DNA of 61,451 bases from a virus: positions 1 to 61,451 of IMG/VR virus record IMGVR_UViG_3300032462_000005; one strand, 5' to 3'. Under the pieces are notes generated by a model. It was not told where the DNA came from. It saw only the letters and a list, made by a program, of their open reading frames with translations, and made no database searches. This document shows, in pieces, positions 16,034 through 24,994 of the stretch (position 1 is its first letter; every line of letters starts with the position of its first letter). The position numbers were made by a program, and so were the translations under genes.

Positions 16034-17296
16034 TTAATCGTTCACACCTAGAAACTGAGCCAACCCACTCGTCAACTGACTTTTAGAAATGTTTGCCTCT
16101 TTTGCTAGCTTTGCCAATGTAGCAAAAGGCGGCTTAAGATCGCTGATCATTGCATAGGCCTGTAAACCAGGAGAAGAGCCAATGTATACACCCCTATGCA
16201 CAACGCTATTTCCCCCTTTCAAAGTGCGATTCATCTGTGTAAAACCCGCATCGAAGTACTCTAGACCAAGATTATCCAAATGATGCTGATCTCCTACAAA
16301 CAAACAAGCCCCCTTCGTGCCCTGCTTTAAATCAACTTCTGCCAGCACATTGTTAGTAAGCTGATCCCTAATAGCAGCAGAGATATCCGCAGGACTTGTA
16401 ATGTTTTGCAAGCTAGCAGCTCCCATTACACAAATACCATGATCCAACAACTGGGCCAGCTCGCTGCGGTCAAAGGTTATTAACGGGCTGTGTACTGCTG
16501 CCAACTGATTAAACAAATGGAACAACTGACTTACCGTGCTATTGGCCACACTGTACAACTGAGCCATACCCGGCCTATATAACTGATTAATGCGTGCGTT
16601 GTCAATTAAAATCAATGGGCTAACCTTTAACTCCAGTAACCGTTGAAACGATGTAACTGCATTACGACATACTTGCTGGCCTTCGGTAAAAGCCGGAATT
16701 GAAGCTATTACACCAACCCTAGGTGGTTTACCCTTGGAATCCAGATAATCCCTAGCAATCTGCACCAGCTTGCCACTAGTACCAGACCCAGTCCCACCAC
16801 CCAACCCTACACAAATCAAACCATAATCCACATCGTTACCCCACGAACGCTGTAACAAATCCCAAATCTCTTCCTCGTGCCCCGTTATTGCTTGCTCCGC
16901 AAACCTTGCATCTTTTGCAGCTCCGCCTAACTGCAAGGTGTGCCTTTGAATCTCATCCGGTAAACCTTGGAAGTCACTCTCGGCAGTGTTGAACAACGAT
17001 ACACGCCTGTAACCTAAAGACCAAAAACTAGAAGCTAACCGTGCCCCACCCTGCCCGGACCCCAAAAATGCCATATTAAATGCAACATCGTAATTGAAGG
17101 CATCATTTACTATGACTTGAGTTGCTGCCTGCTTGTGCGACGAAGGGTGCAACGCAGCAGCTATATTGCCTATGTTTACAACTCCGGTAACTGAGGCAGG
17201 CGGGGATATCGAAGGAGTAGCGATTGGGGATATACCCGCAACCTTATTCAACGAAACTTTCATTTTGCTCTCAACAGGATTGTCAGAATCGCTCAT
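16034..17296 (-). CDS. FtsZ/tubulin-like GTPase
   Basis: This 420-residue protein has the tubulin/FtsZ signature GLGGGTGSGTSG (about residues 164-175, GTP phosphate loop), an N-terminal FLGSGQGGARLA nucleotide loop (about 78-87), NTAESD (about 103-108) and a LITFDRSELAQLL segment at the position of the T7 catalytic loop. The first 65 residues are a disordered Pro/Ser-rich extension. It is probably a filament-forming protein, as PhuZ and TubZ are in large phages and plasmids, acting in positioning DNA or capsids. ATG follows AAGGA. Confidence 0.88.
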   Translation of the reverse strand: MSDSDNPVESKMKVSLNKVAGISPIATPSISPPASVTGVVNIGNIAAALHPSSHKQAATQVIVNDAFNYDVAFNMAFLGSGQGGARLASSFWSLGYRRVSLFNTAESDFQGLPDEIQRHTLQLGGAAKDARFAEQAITGHEEEIWDLLQRSWGNDVDYGLICVGLGGGTGSGTSGKLVQIARDYLDSKGKPPRVGVIASIPAFTEGQQVCRNAVTSFQRLLELKVSPLILIDNARINQLYRPGMAQLYSVANSTVSQLFHLFNQLAAVHSPLITFDRSELAQLLDHGICVMGAASLQNITSPADISAAIRDQLTNNVLAEVDLKQGTKGACLFVGDQHHLDNLGLEYFDAGFTQMNRTLKGGNSVVHRGVYIGSSPGLQAYAMISDLKPPFATLAKLAKEANISKSQLTSGLAQFLGVND

Positions 17297-17310
17297 TGGA
17301 ATTTCCTTGT

Positions 17311-17910
17311 TTAAAAATTACAGATAGAAGCAAGAAACTTATCTAGCTTGTCAAAATTCTTATCTTTGACCTCGGCGTTTGTTATTGTGCAAATTCTACC
17401 GAACAATTTCAAGTGCTTATTATACCGCATTCGCTGGCAATTGCAGACATCTTTTACATAATCCAACGGGTACAAATTCTTTGCCCAGCGTGCAAGCGTC
17501 GCCTCGTCTTCTTCTTCTGTGGCTTGTATGTCTATTACAACATCGGCTACACTGGCCCACAAGTCTAAGAAAGGAGCAAGCATAACGCAGGAAATAACCG
17601 CAGGCGTGTCAAACTGAGCAATAAACTCAGCTGGTCCTGGAAAAGGTGGATCATAATACACAGGGGGCTTACTAACTAGTTTGCTGTCGCTATTTTGTGC
17701 GTAAATTGATCGGTGTATGCGTTGTGTTTCAAAGTTTTGATAGTTGTGTTCAAAATAAAAACGAACATTAGTCGTTTCTATGTCTTGATTCGGCCAAAGA
17801 ACTGCCCACCCGAAACTGTGCAAGCGTGCCGCCACATGGTGAATAAAAGCGCCAGGAGTACCTGCGACTAGCACATGATCATTTACGCAAATTCGTTGTG
17901 GATGAACCAT
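17311..17910 (-). CDS. P-loop-like protein, possible sulfotransferase or kinase relative
   Basis: This 199-residue protein begins with HVLVAGTPGAFIHHVAARL, a loop resembling the phosphate-binding loop of sulfotransferases or kinases, then WAVLWPNQDIE. A central acidic EEEDEATLARW segment and the lysine-rich C-terminus are otherwise unplaced. Its start overlaps the 3' end of the glycosyltransferase gene by 28 bases, with only a weak ribosome site, suggesting coupled translation. The function is uncertain. Confidence 0.55.
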   Translation of the reverse strand: MVHPQRICVNDHVLVAGTPGAFIHHVAARLHSFGWAVLWPNQDIETTNVRFYFEHNYQNFETQRIHRSIYAQNSDSKLVSKPPVYYDPPFPGPAEFIAQFDTPAVISCVMLAPFLDLWASVADVVIDIQATEEEDEATLARWAKNLYPLDYVKDVCNCQRMRYNKHLKLFGRICTITNAEVKDKNFDKLDKFLASICNF

Positions 17911-18947
17911 TCAAAAGCTTTCTGTTTTTTACGCAAATAGTCAGCCGAGACCCGTTGCATGGCTTCCAGTGTTTTCGTAGATGCTTCCGCTAATCCAGAT
18001 AATACCGTTTCTACGTCCGCTAAGCCCACTAAAGCCGCAGGTGCTGGTTTATCACTTAGTCCGCATACGATTAATTTACCATTTAAATCATCTACCACAT
18101 GGGCACCCACCGGAGGAATGTCGTGGCAAACCAGGATTGAAGAACTGCTAACAATGCATGCCATAACTGCACCATAAGTAAAACGAGTACCAGCCAGATA
18201 CACCCAATCGTGCTGCCTGGCTAAGTTAGCATAATCGCAATAAGCGGGGCTAGTAACAATCGAAACTCTATCAGGATAACACTGCTGCAGCTTCTTTAGG
18301 CCAACGCGATACGCTCTGGGCATAGAATGTTCTAACAAAAAAGTAAATCGAATAACATCATAATTGTTTAAAAGTGGATAAAATATTTCAAACAATTCTG
18401 GGCCTAGATCTAATTCAATTGACTTTGCCAGTATGACTAAAAATTGTTTAATGCCAGGGCGCACCCAGCCAATCTTCGGGATTAACAGCTTGTCCGCCAC
18501 TACTAAATTAGCCCAAGTGCGGGTAGGTAAAACTCTTCTTTGTTGTTTATCCAGCCAAGTAGCTAAATCGTGGCTTAAACAAATGATACGATCTGCCGCA
18601 TTTAAGAAATTTGAATTAGTCGAATTCCATTCCCCCCAGTGCGGAAAATAATAATGCATAGTTCGGTATTTAGGGCTGAACGAATTTACTAATTTAGCTT
18701 CGGCTAACGCCCAATCATTTGCACTGAACCAGCACAAATGCGTAGCTTGAAACGCCCAAGGATGAATTGAATCTTCGTTTGCACGCTTAACTTTGTGATC
18801 CCAAATGGGATGAATGCCTTTTGAAACCTTACCATCTGAAAGAAATTCTACTTTAATCCCGCAACGAACCAGCCAATCTGCTATTTGTACGGCAGCTAGC
18901 GTAGTTTCGTTTCGAACATACGGAGCAAAAATTCCAACTTTTAACAC
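17883..18947 (-). CDS. Glycosyltransferase, GT-B (GT1/GT4-like)
   Basis: This 354-residue protein has two Rossmann-type halves. The N-terminal half begins LKVGIFAPYVRNETTLAAVQ, and the C-terminal half contains KQFLVILAKSIELDLG and a later acidic region before DLNGKLIVCG. I chose GTG at 18947, which has GGAG five bases upstream, over the ATG at 19055, which lies inside the preceding gene. It belongs to a run of glycosyltransferases around the tubulin gene. The acceptor is unknown. Confidence 0.7.
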   Translation of the reverse strand: MLKVGIFAPYVRNETTLAAVQIADWLVRCGIKVEFLSDGKVSKGIHPIWDHKVKRANEDSIHPWAFQATHLCWFSANDWALAEAKLVNSFSPKYRTMHYYFPHWGEWNSTNSNFLNAADRIICLSHDLATWLDKQQRRVLPTRTWANLVVADKLLIPKIGWVRPGIKQFLVILAKSIELDLGPELFEIFYPLLNNYDVIRFTFLLEHSMPRAYRVGLKKLQQCYPDRVSIVTSPAYCDYANLARQHDWVYLAGTRFTYGAVMACIVSSSSILVCHDIPPVGAHVVDDLNGKLIVCGLSDKPAPAALVGLADVETVLSGLAEASTKTLEAMQRVSADYLRKKQKAFEWFIHNEFA

Positions 18948-18970
18948 CAAGACTCCAGGGCTAGTGTCGT

Positions 18971-19696
18971 TTAGGCATAATGCGGAGCGTAATGAAAAAA
19001 AGAAGATTTTGTTCTGTGCCCTACGAGTAAACCATATTTTTGCTTTTGTTTCCATACCACGTAGTTAAAACTTAACTGATCTCGATAGCTATTGCGACTA
19101 ATCTCATCCCACCACTGTTTGTTAAAATCAGCTGATTCTTTTCCCTGCTTTCGCACAAGACAAGATGTCTCTACCAATCCAACATAGGCAGGATAACCCT
19201 CTTTGCGGTAATTATCGACTTGTCGCCGCATTAATGTAGAATTGTCTTTTTCCCATTGTATGCATTGCGGCAACTCCTGATAAATACAGATACGGTCAGG
19301 ATGCTTGAAAGTGGCAATAAAATTGTTTTTTAAGTAAGGGAGCAAACTTTCAACCAGCCTAACATCTTGTTTAATGATTTGATTGCCGTCTATCCATATG
19401 TCGTGGGTTGTCGAATTATCGCAAAAAATGTGAGGGTTAATTTTGCAGAAACGAGCTGTACGCCGCTTACACAGAGGATGTTCCCACACCAAAGGGCGTA
19501 TTTGCCAAGTAATATTACCTCCAGGTGCTTGGTAATGAAAACAGTCTTGACTTATTTTTATTGAATCTTTAATTGGCTGGTCTGTGTATAAGACATACGA
19601 AACATCGTGCTCTGCCGGTGCGAGCGAAGATAACAATCCCTTCGTAACATCATCGTAATTTCCAGCGACACAGCTGTAAACTAATATTTTGCTCAT
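18971..19696 (-). CDS. Glycosyltransferase-like protein (DUF616 type)
   Basis: This 241-residue protein opens ILVYSCVAGNYDDV and contains YVLYTDQP, HDIWIDGNQII and FIATFKHPDRICIYQE, the hallmark order of DUF616-type proteins (TOD1/MUCI70-like predicted glycosyltransferases). IWIDGN is the probable metal-binding acidic motif. ATG at 19696 overlaps the TGA of the upstream gene (ATGA), so translation is coupled. The longer frame from 19711 is not used. Confidence 0.75.
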   Translation of the reverse strand: MSKILVYSCVAGNYDDVTKGLLSSLAPAEHDVSYVLYTDQPIKDSIKISQDCFHYQAPGGNITWQIRPLVWEHPLCKRRTARFCKINPHIFCDNSTTHDIWIDGNQIIKQDVRLVESLLPYLKNNFIATFKHPDRICIYQELPQCIQWEKDNSTLMRRQVDNYRKEGYPAYVGLVETSCLVRKQGKESADFNKQWWDEISRNSYRDQLSFNYVVWKQKQKYGLLVGHRTKSSFFHYAPHYA

Positions 19697-20490
19697 GCTT
19701 GCCGATACCATTTTCCTAGCTTATAGCCATTACCTCGGGAGACAGATCGATAATGAAATATAAATGTGCTTAAAACGATACCTGATTTCATATCTTTTTC
19801 AGCCCATCGCCCTTGTAGCTCGTCTTCATTTGCTGTCATTAACGGTGTCGGGTTAAGCCATCCCGTGGAGTAATGCGAATTTTTAGGTCTGAAAAAATTA
19901 TGTTCGTCAAATTTTCCTTTTATCCACGACTTTAAAGTCGCCATTAAAAAAAATCCATTAACTTTGCTTTCTATTGTTTTACCAAAATAAGTTTTATGTA
20001 CGTGTTCCGCAACTTTATTCACCTCATCTAAATTATCGGTAAGGGTATAGTCGGGCGAATATAGCTCAACATTTTGTTTACCTCCGGCAGTTATACCGGG
20101 AGCATTAGAGATTGGACCCACCAGCTCGTAGCCATTAGCTAACGCCAGTAACATACCTTCATACCAGTTATTCGAAAATATTATGTCGTTGTTACCCGCA
20201 ATGGCGTAGTCCAAACCAAGTTCCTCCGCTTTAGCCAGCCCCGCATTCCAACTCCGTGTTAATCCGCCAAGTTGGGGAAAGTTTAACAAATGCAATGAAA
20301 CATCAGAGTAATTGTTTTTTAAACCGAGTAAAGATTGTTCGTAATCGCTACTCCAGCCAGTCGACCCGTCATTTACAATGATGGCTGTACCACCGGGGGT
20401 AGTGGCAAAAAAAGATTCTAAAGCTTTTTGCGTATAATTTGCAAAAACTTCTGCAGTATAGATAGGGCAGATAAAACCAATTTTAAGCAT
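19693..20490 (-). CDS. Glycosyltransferase family 2
   Basis: This 265-residue GT-A enzyme has KIGFICPIYTAEVFANYTQ at the N-terminus, TAIIVNDGSTG (nucleotide-sugar binding) and YAIAGNNDIIFSNNWYEG (ND in place of the classical DxD, as in GT2 relatives such as rhamnosyltransferases). The N-terminus lies 5 bases from the portal stop. It heads a set of three adjacent glycosyltransferases (20.5-17.9 kb), presumably cooperating on one glycan. Confidence 0.82.
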   Translation of the reverse strand: MLKIGFICPIYTAEVFANYTQKALESFFATTPGGTAIIVNDGSTGWSSDYEQSLLGLKNNYSDVSLHLLNFPQLGGLTRSWNAGLAKAEELGLDYAIAGNNDIIFSNNWYEGMLLALANGYELVGPISNAPGITAGGKQNVELYSPDYTLTDNLDEVNKVAEHVHKTYFGKTIESKVNGFFLMATLKSWIKGKFDEHNFFRPKNSHYSTGWLNPTPLMTANEDELQGRWAEKDMKSGIVLSTFIFHYRSVSRGNGYKLGKWYRQA

Positions 20491-20495
20491 TGTAA

Positions 20496-22418
20496 CTAAC
20501 CCCCTCCACCCTGCTGCATCTGTTGTTGCAACATCGCACCACCTTGCAGCCGCAGCTTACTGCGTGCTTCGTCTAACTTGGTGCGAACAACTGAATGCAG
20601 TGTCGGGTTATTTGCTTTAAGTTTACGCAGTTCAGAATCTTTAATAGCTTCAGGTATACCGAGTAATTCTTGAGATAACTGCTCCGCAGCCGCTTGTAGA
20701 TCATTTGGAGTAATAGCAGAGTTTGGCCCCATTGACTGCAAATAGTTAGTAACAGGAGTTGGGATACCACCTGCGGTAGCACCCCCGCCAGACGGAGGAG
20801 CACCACCGCCACCTGCAGGTGGGGCACCGCCACCGGCAGGAGGACCACCTGCAGGCCCACCTGCAGGAGGGGCACCACCCGCACTTGGATTAACACCTTT
20901 AGAAATTTGGGCAGCGAATCCAGACTGTTCGGCTTCTTCCGCTTGTCTCGCTTGCATTTTTTGCTGCTTACTTGCCTCAGCAGCAAGCAATTTTTGTTCC
21001 GTATCCCAGCTGTATCCCATCGCACGAAGCCCAGTTGTACCGGATAACTGCTGACCCATCATTAATTGTAATGCAGCCATTTGTTTCTGCATATCATCGG
21101 CAGTAGTAACTCGCTGTAAACTACAATCCACAAGTTCCCAGGACATAATTTGGCTAATAGAATTACACATCCACTGCAAGAAAGAGTTTGCATCTGTTAC
21201 TAATTGACGATGCGTGCTTTCAAAAAGACGAAGAGCAACAGGCGCGGCTTGTAACGACAACGAACCTTGATAAAATTCAACAGGGGTACCGCATTCGTTC
21301 AGCAATTCTTCGGTGCCCTGCTGAATCAATTCCGTAGGTGCCAGTTGTTTGGCATCTCCGCCAAGAATCTGGTAATTAACAGGGAAAGGCAGAAGCTGCC
21401 ACGCAGCTGGATCCCGCCTTCTTCTGTTAATCATTTGTCTAACTTGTGATCTAAAATCACCAGCTGAATAAATAGACATAGGGTCTTGCGTTGCGATGTT
21501 ACCCGCATTAGACCCACCACTGCGTGCTGCGGGTGTAATCAAACGGAAGGGGATCACATAATCCAACGCGATAGCTTCGTTGTATCTGCGCAAAACTTGC
21601 ACATACCATATTTGACGATAGTTTATTAAACTTCGGGGTAACCCCCACCCAAGGTTTCGTATTCCAGCTAAAGTTTGTTCTTTCATGTGAAAGATAGCAG
21701 CAGGATTAAACCTAAATAACTTATCCGTTCTTATGGTTTCAAGAACTTGCTTACTTGCCCGTTCTAAATGAAAAAGATTCCCATCTTTAACCATTTTTTT
21801 ATAGTACTCAGGTATGCGCCATAAGTATGAAACTTCATCGGTATATGGATCATGCAAAATTTCGATTTCGTGAGGGCTCCAGCGTTTTAAAATTAAATGT
21901 TTAGACTCTTCTCTCGCTTTGTCTTCTACAACCCAAGGACCTCGCCATTTTGTTTTTGGACAAGTTGCTTCAAATTCAAACTTTTCTGTAAATTTAAAAT
22001 CAAAATTTTCATACACAAATTTAAGCGGATAAATATCACCAGTTTTTGGATTTCGTAAAAATCGGCGAAACGGGACGACCACGCTTGCAAAAGAATTGCC
22101 ATAACAAAGACGATCTCGCATAACTTGGTTAAGAAAATCTAAAACATGCAATTGGTTTTTTAAAAAATCAGAATACTTAACTTTTTCTTCGTCGTTAGCT
22201 TCGCCCCCTATTTCAATTTCTGTAATAAAATAACTGACAATGCGCTCCATCGCCATGCGGTAAGTACCCTGCATCGTCCAGATGTATTCAGACCACCACA
22301 ACGCCGTTTTCATCGTAGTCGGCATATGCGAGGTGGCAATATCGTTAAAAGGGTCAGAAAAACCAGTATTGCTGGTGCCTTGATTAAAGTAAGTATTACC
22401 CGCAGACATCATTGACAT
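20496..22418 (-). CDS. Portal-like protein
   Basis: This 640-residue protein has features of phage portal subunits: a long alpha/beta N-terminal body starting with a region about recruiting and wing domains (WWSEYIWTMQGTYRMAMERIV), LINYRQIWYVQVLRRYNEAIA, and an LVTDANSFLQWMCNSISQI helix near the expected stem/crown. A Gln-rich helix (AEASKQQKMQARQAEEAEQ) and Pro/Gly-rich tail follow. Portals form the dodecameric DNA gate of the capsid. The assignment is by overall pattern. ATG follows GAGGGAG. Confidence 0.65.
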   Translation of the reverse strand: MSMMSAGNTYFNQGTSNTGFSDPFNDIATSHMPTTMKTALWWSEYIWTMQGTYRMAMERIVSYFITEIEIGGEANDEEKVKYSDFLKNQLHVLDFLNQVMRDRLCYGNSFASVVVPFRRFLRNPKTGDIYPLKFVYENFDFKFTEKFEFEATCPKTKWRGPWVVEDKAREESKHLILKRWSPHEIEILHDPYTDEVSYLWRIPEYYKKMVKDGNLFHLERASKQVLETIRTDKLFRFNPAAIFHMKEQTLAGIRNLGWGLPRSLINYRQIWYVQVLRRYNEAIALDYVIPFRLITPAARSGGSNAGNIATQDPMSIYSAGDFRSQVRQMINRRRRDPAAWQLLPFPVNYQILGGDAKQLAPTELIQQGTEELLNECGTPVEFYQGSLSLQAAPVALRLFESTHRQLVTDANSFLQWMCNSISQIMSWELVDCSLQRVTTADDMQKQMAALQLMMGQQLSGTTGLRAMGYSWDTEQKLLAAEASKQQKMQARQAEEAEQSGFAAQISKGVNPSAGGAPPAGGPAGGPPAGGGAPPAGGGGAPPSGGGATAGGIPTPVTNYLQSMGPNSAITPNDLQAAAEQLSQELLGIPEAIKDSELRKLKANNPTLHSVVRTKLDEARSKLRLQGGAMLQQQMQQGGGG

Positions 22419-22450
22419 TACTGGTTCTCCCTCAGTATAAACTACTACAC

Positions 22451-22678
22451 CTAGTGGGTAGGTTTACTTCTTTCTTGAACTACTTCAACTGCCCGTTTAA
22501 TTAGATCCTGTTCCATGGTGTCGGCAGCTTCCTTTGTTTCTGGAAATAGCAAAGGCTGCTTCGCACTACTTTGTGCATTTGCCCTTTTAACTTTGCAGCT
22601 GCAATTCCCACGACAACAGCCATTACAGCCGTTACCGCAACTAGGTGTATTTGCCGTGATAGCCCCATTCTTTTCCAT
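22451..22678 (-). CDS. Small cysteine-rich protein
   Basis: This 75-residue product has a dense CGNGCNGCCRGNCSC cluster (residues about 14-28) that could bind zinc or an iron-sulfur cluster, followed by a helical C-terminus. I start at ATG 22678, which has AGAGGA upstream and overlaps the end of the previous gene. The longer frame to 22747 lies wholly inside that gene. It lies directly before the portal gene. The function is unknown. Confidence 0.65.
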   Translation of the reverse strand: MEKNGAITANTPSCGNGCNGCCRGNCSCKVKRANAQSSAKQPLLFPETKEAADTMEQDLIKRAVEVVQERSKPTH

Positions 22679-22682
22679 CGTA

Positions 22683-23648
22683 TTAATCCTCTTTGTAACG
22701 AATAAGAATAACAACATCCAAACAACCAAGCGACCAATGCAACCCAAGTGACGAACAAGTATAAGTTTCTTTGGTTTTAGGCACAGAAACCACGATCTGC
22801 TCCTCCCTCAAATTAGGCGGTAAATATTGAAACCCGTCTTCAAATCTAGTGTCGTAAATCAATGCGACGCAGGCATCGCTAGCAATTACTGCGTGATACC
22901 GTGCAGACATTGTACCCAACTTTGCCATTTCAAAATAGACTTCATATTGCGGGCGTTCTGGTTTAATGCCAGAAAGAAACGGAATTTGTAATTTAGAAAA
23001 GGCATTTTGAACTGAATCTGGTATTTCTTTTTGTTCCGACGAGCCACCGCTAAGCCGATTTACTCTATTAACTAAAGCATTTAAAAGTTGGTCTTGCTGC
23101 GCACGATTTTGTGAATCCGCAGCAGACATGGCTGCAACTGCAGCCTCGGTTGCCAACTTATGCTTTTTAACCTGCTTTTTTGTATTTTCTAACTTGGGAA
23201 ATTGCTCATCAAGTAAACCTCTAATCGCCTCCTCCATTTTACCCATTTTAGAGTTTACTGGTTCGGTTGGTTCGGTTGGTTCGGTTGGTTCGGTTGGTTC
23301 GCTCGGTTCAGACATAAACTGCTCCTTTTCTGTGCCATTTATATTTCTTCCCACTACAGTCTGCCGGCTTAGCCCTTTGTAGAAGGAATGAACATCGTCA
23401 ACCACACCGCTACGCTTGGCTTCCGCATTAAAATTAGGATTCAACTCAATTAATGCTTTTAAATCTAAAACAAAACCACCACCTTCCACCCCAGGGTCTA
23501 CTATTACAGCCTGCGGGCGATTCGGGTCAAATCCTAACGATTGCCCGTCCGCTCCCGCCCGAGGTATCATAGTTCCAGGCATATCAGAGCGGTTGACGTG
23601 GTAACGCGTTGGGTCTGGTGTATCGGCTCTAACTGAACTATCTGCCAT
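22683..23648 (-). CDS. Hypothetical protein with Glu-Pro-Thr repeat
   Basis: This 321-residue protein is not recognised. It has an N-terminal domain (about 1-105), a five-fold EPT repeat near residue 115 (encoded by GGTTCGGTT-type 9-bp units), a helical region likely coiled coil (about 130-200), and a beta-rich C-terminal domain ending with two hydrophobic stretches. Its position two genes upstream of the portal suggests a head or scaffold-type role, which is inference. Confidence 0.65.
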   Translation of the reverse strand: MADSSVRADTPDPTRYHVNRSDMPGTMIPRAGADGQSLGFDPNRPQAVIVDPGVEGGGFVLDLKALIELNPNFNAEAKRSGVVDDVHSFYKGLSRQTVVGRNINGTEKEQFMSEPSEPTEPTEPTEPTEPVNSKMGKMEEAIRGLLDEQFPKLENTKKQVKKHKLATEAAVAAMSAADSQNRAQQDQLLNALVNRVNRLSGGSSEQKEIPDSVQNAFSKLQIPFLSGIKPERPQYEVYFEMAKLGTMSARYHAVIASDACVALIYDTRFEDGFQYLPPNLREEQIVVSVPKTKETYTCSSLGLHWSLGCLDVVILIRYKED

Positions 23649-23691
23649 AACTGCCCTCCAATAGCTAAAAAAAGAATTAGTTTATAAGTGT

Positions 23692-24294
23692 CTACTCTTC
23701 GTCTTGTTCTTCCGCAAACTGATCATCATCCACAAACCCAGGGGTATAGAATTGCTGTGATTCTAGATATAAAGGATTACCCAACCAACCAGTTTCCTCT
23801 AAAGTTATAGCCGGTAATGCCGCTTGTTCCAATAAAACACAGTCCTCCTCGCTGCCTACAGTAACAGCCATCTGGTTAGGTAACAACAAATAACGCTGTT
23901 TATTCCCGTTGGATTTAATGATCGGCTTGGTCAGCTGCAACGGTACACCGTACATAGCCCAAACAGCTGTCTCCTTCCCCTCCCTCTTCGCAATTGCTTC
24001 CGTCAACCCTTGCAAATTTGGATACATATACACCCTAGGAAAATCACCTTCTTGCATGTCACATAAACACCAATGATGTTGAATACTTTCCCCCCATTTG
24101 TGTTCCCCGCTTTCTTGTTTGATATCTCGCATCTGTGCCCGTATGTCAGAAGGCACCTTATCCACGCATAAATTGTATTCTAAATCGCCGTCAGAAGGCA
24201 CAGTAAGCTTAGGCTTTAGCCTGGCCTCCAACCCCGGGATAGCTGCTCTGTACGCTTTCCATTTTTCGTTATTTGCGGGCTTGTCCTTACTCAT
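23692..24294 (-). CDS. Hypothetical protein
   Basis: This 200-residue protein is not recognised. It has a soluble, mixed composition with several Trp and His residues in the middle (HKWGESIQHHWCLCDMQ) and an acidic C-terminus ending DDDQFAEEQDEE. Its ATG overlaps the TGA of the upstream gene by four bases. It is part of the operon leading to the portal. Confidence 0.65.
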   Translation of the reverse strand: MSKDKPANNEKWKAYRAAIPGLEARLKPKLTVPSDGDLEYNLCVDKVPSDIRAQMRDIKQESGEHKWGESIQHHWCLCDMQEGDFPRVYMYPNLQGLTEAIAKREGKETAVWAMYGVPLQLTKPIIKSNGNKQRYLLLPNQMAVTVGSEEDCVLLEQAALPAITLEETGWLGNPLYLESQQFYTPGFVDDDQFAEEQDEE

Positions 24295-24992
24295 CGTTTA
24301 TTTCCTTTTAAGTTTTTTTGTTGATAAGCTGAATCCTGCTCACTTGTTAAAATTTCTTTATACCGACTAAATGCTTTATCTTGCGTCATATTGGCAGAAG
24401 AAAATAACTGGCGAGCAGCTGACACATGTAGAGGGTTAGGTTTGAAACTAGAAATATAGGGGATTAATTGCACATCTTTTTTACGAGTATCAAACGCATA
24501 TTGTTGCTCGTTACTTAGCACGGCAAAAGCATTAATTTTCACAATAGCTGTAGCACTAGATACGATCCTTTGTACATCTACGGACAAAGGATCGTATATG
24601 GTTAATTGCTGCAAAGCATATTGATAAAGTTTTGCGTTTGGAATATCAAATTGAACCGTTTCTAGAATTCCATCTACGAACTTATCCCACTGATCCGCCC
24701 GCACTGCCCACAGTGTGTGATTCCAGCTGGGGTCGGCATTAACAATAAATCCATTGAAAATTGGTTTATCGAACTTGTACCAGAATATTTGCAAACTATG
24801 GCGCTGTACTAAATCCGCCAAATTGTTTTCACTGTATCTTCCCCACAGGTATAAAGCAGCAGGAGTGTACCAAACATAACCTGGAACATCTTCGAGCTTG
24901 ACTGCTCGTTGAAATTCTACTCGGTATTTCGGTACACGAAATGGCTTAAATTCATAAAATTTATCATTTTCTGGCCTGGGAAACTTATCCAT
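24291..24992 (-). CDS. Hypothetical protein
   Basis: This 233-residue protein is not recognised. It is rich in aromatic residues (W, Y, F), with VPGYVWYTPAALYLWGRY in the first third and a basic, polar C-terminus. It has two-base spacing to the upstream gene and ATGA overlap with the downstream one, so expression is coupled. No catalytic motif is visible. Confidence 0.65.
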   Translation of the reverse strand: MDKFPRPENDKFYEFKPFRVPKYRVEFQRAVKLEDVPGYVWYTPAALYLWGRYSENNLADLVQRHSLQIFWYKFDKPIFNGFIVNADPSWNHTLWAVRADQWDKFVDGILETVQFDIPNAKLYQYALQQLTIYDPLSVDVQRIVSSATAIVKINAFAVLSNEQQYAFDTRKKDVQLIPYISSFKPNPLHVSAARQLFSSANMTQDKAFSRYKEILTSEQDSAYQQKNLKGNKR

Positions 24993-24994
24993 AT

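Noticed and set aside
19697-19711. Longer starts for several genes (18947/19055, 19696/19711, 22678/22747, 25693/25738, 26537/26615, 52133/52208)
   Set aside because: The upstream extensions overlap neighbouring genes and lack ribosome sites, while the internal starts have good sites or ATGA overlaps.
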